This document shows, in pieces, positions 44,677 to 45,571 of a stretch of 45,571 nucleotides of DNA. A program made the translations under genes and the position numbers. The stretch spans positions 1 through 45,571 of the forward strand of contig JBAQCS010000037.1 in NCBI GenBank assembly GCA_049294415.1, given 5' to 3'. Within the stretch, counting starts at the first letter, position 1. The number at the start of each line of letters is the position of its first letter. A model generated the notes under the pieces. The model worked only from the letters and a program-made list of their open reading frames with translations. It was not told the origin of the DNA and did no database searches. The stretch is from JAEZRQ01 sp049294415. Lineage in GTDB: Bacteria; Patescibacteriota; Patescibacteriia; Patescibacteriales; UBA12465.

Positions 44677-45571
44677 ATGGAAAACGATTTTTCAAAATTG
44701 TTCGAAAAAGATGACACTCGTATCCCACAAGTTGGCGATATCGTAAAAGGTACTGTTATTACTGCTTCAAAATCCGAAGTTAAATTGGATGTTGATGGTA
44801 TTATGATGGGTATTGTACGTGGTCCAGAATTATATTCTGAGGTAGCTGAATTTGCTAACCTAAAGCCAGGTGACGAAATCGAAGCGGCTGTTATTGATGA
44901 AGAAAATGAAAATGGTGAATTGGAATTATCATTCCGCACTGTTGGTCAAGAAAAAGCTTGGAATCACTTACGTGCAGCCTTTAAAGATAAGAGCACTATT
45001 GCTGTTAAAATTATTGATGCTAACAAAGGTGGATTACTGGCTCGTTATTGCCAAATCAATGGTTTCTTACCAGTTTCACAATTAGCTCCTGAAAATTACC
45101 CACGTATTAGTGGTGGTGATAAGAGCAAAATTTTAGAGAAATTAAAGAGTTTTGTTGGTCAAGAATTTGAAGTTAATGTTATGACTTTAAATGAAGAAGA
45201 AAACAAAATTATCTTCTCTGAAAAAGATGTTTGGAACAAAAAACAAAAACCTACTCTTGATAAATATAAAGTAGCTATGGTAGTAGAAGGTAGAATTACT
45301 GCTATTACTAACTTCGGTGTTTTCGTTAATTTTGACGATGGCATGGAAGGTTTGATTCACATTTCAGAACTAGCTTGGCAGAGAATTGATTCTCCAAGTG
45401 AACTTTATAAGGTTGGTGATAAAATCAAAGCTGAAATCGTTAGCATTGATGGCGCTAAGATCTTCTTAAGTGCTAAGAAATTATTACAAGACCCTTGGTT
45501 AGAAGCTAGTGCTAAATACAAGGTTGGACAAGTTGTATCAGGCACAATTTTAAAGGTTAACCCATTTGGTT
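44677..45571 (+). CDS. rpsA: 30S ribosomal protein S1 (partial, 3' end outside window)
   Basis: 298 residues are seen and the frame runs off the window. Repeated S1 (OB-fold) domains: first VGDIVKGTVITASKSEVKLDVDGIMMGIV (about 20-90), second around KAWNHLRAAFKDKSTIAVKII with GGLLARYCQINGFLPVSQLAP, third VAMVVEGRITAITNFGVFVNFDDGMEGLIHISELAW, and the start of a fourth (KVGQVVSGTILKVNPFG). S1 binds mRNA at the ribosome and helps load transcripts that lack a Shine-Dalgarno site, which suits this genome. The leader carries a terminator-like structure. Confidence 0.94.
   Translation, partial: MENDFSKLFEKDDTRIPQVGDIVKGTVITASKSEVKLDVDGIMMGIVRGPELYSEVAEFANLKPGDEIEAAVIDEENENGELELSFRTVGQEKAWNHLRAAFKDKSTIAVKIIDANKGGLLARYCQINGFLPVSQLAPENYPRISGGDKSKILEKLKSFVGQEFEVNVMTLNEEENKIIFSEKDVWNKKQKPTLDKYKVAMVVEGRITAITNFGVFVNFDDGMEGLIHISELAWQRIDSPSELYKVGDKIKAEIVSIDGAKIFLSAKKLLQDPWLEASAKYKVGQVVSGTILKVNPFG

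Noticed and set aside
1..45571. CRISPR array or insertion sequences
   Set aside because: No regularly spaced repeats and no transposase-like reading frame were found on either strand.
1..45571. Use of TGA as glycine (code 25) as in some CPR lineages
   Set aside because: The elp3 C-terminus and other genes end at TGA at the expected lengths, and no in-frame TGA interrupts the core genes.

Overview
The window reads as chromosomal DNA of a low-GC member of the Candidate Phyla Radiation (Patescibacteria, probably a Parcubacteria-type lineage; the exact phylum cannot be fixed from this window). The reasons are the gene set and style: a TrbC/VirB2-like pilin, a proton-pumping membrane pyrophosphatase, Elp3, RNase J with a long N-terminal extension, a CBS-less GuaB-like protein, many small membrane or helical proteins of unknown function, tRNAs without encoded CCA, and almost no Shine-Dalgarno sequences. 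TGA is a stop codon here (for example at the end of elp3), so the code is standard. Promoters are mostly clear TTGACA-N17-TATAAT types.

Layout. 1-6.2 kb, plus strand: the end of elp3, an unknown gene, glyA-folD-recQ-methyltransferase, then a CsoR/CstR-like thiol sensor with thioredoxin. 6.2-11 kb, minus strand: two unknown membrane-anchored proteins, a secreted DsbA-like protein, an RluD-type pseudouridine synthase and a polysaccharide flippase. 11-14.9 kb, plus: pilin-like protein, nusA and hppA. 14.9-17.6 kb: three tandem minus-strand paralogues and two tandem plus-strand membrane paralogues of unknown function. 17.6-20 kb, plus: tig, smpB, tmRNA (ssrA), tRNA-Leu and tRNA-Gly, a compact protein-quality and trans-translation locus.

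20.1-27.7 kb is an accessory island directly behind tRNA-Gly. It is richer in ATA and AGA codons than its neighbours. It holds a UvrD-like helicase with a small PD-(D/E)XK protein (a possible undescribed two-gene defence module), a DpnII-type GATC restriction-modification operon with an extra unknown gene between the second methylase and the nuclease, and a membrane coiled-coil protein paired with a DGQHR (DndB-like) protein. 

27.7-35 kb mixes small genes: a HAD phosphatase, a membrane protein, a four-Cys miniprotein, an HD protein, a bacteriohemerythrin, an autoregulated-looking HTH-nucleotidyltransferase, and three tandem paralogues with signal peptides. The last three have strong AGGAGG-type ribosome sites, unlike the rest of the window. 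35-42 kb is core: infC-rpmI-rplT-secG-oligopeptide binding protein, RNase J and guaB-like. 42.4-44.4 kb holds another pair of unknown paralogues with duplicated promoter-leaders. The window ends inside rpsA.

Three themes run through it: repeated tandem duplication of unknown families together with their control DNA; a recurring A-rich leader motif close to RAACNTTAAMAA in front of many of those genes; and terminator-like hairpins between promoter and start codon of nusA, infC and rpsA, suggesting leader attenuation of core transcription and translation genes.
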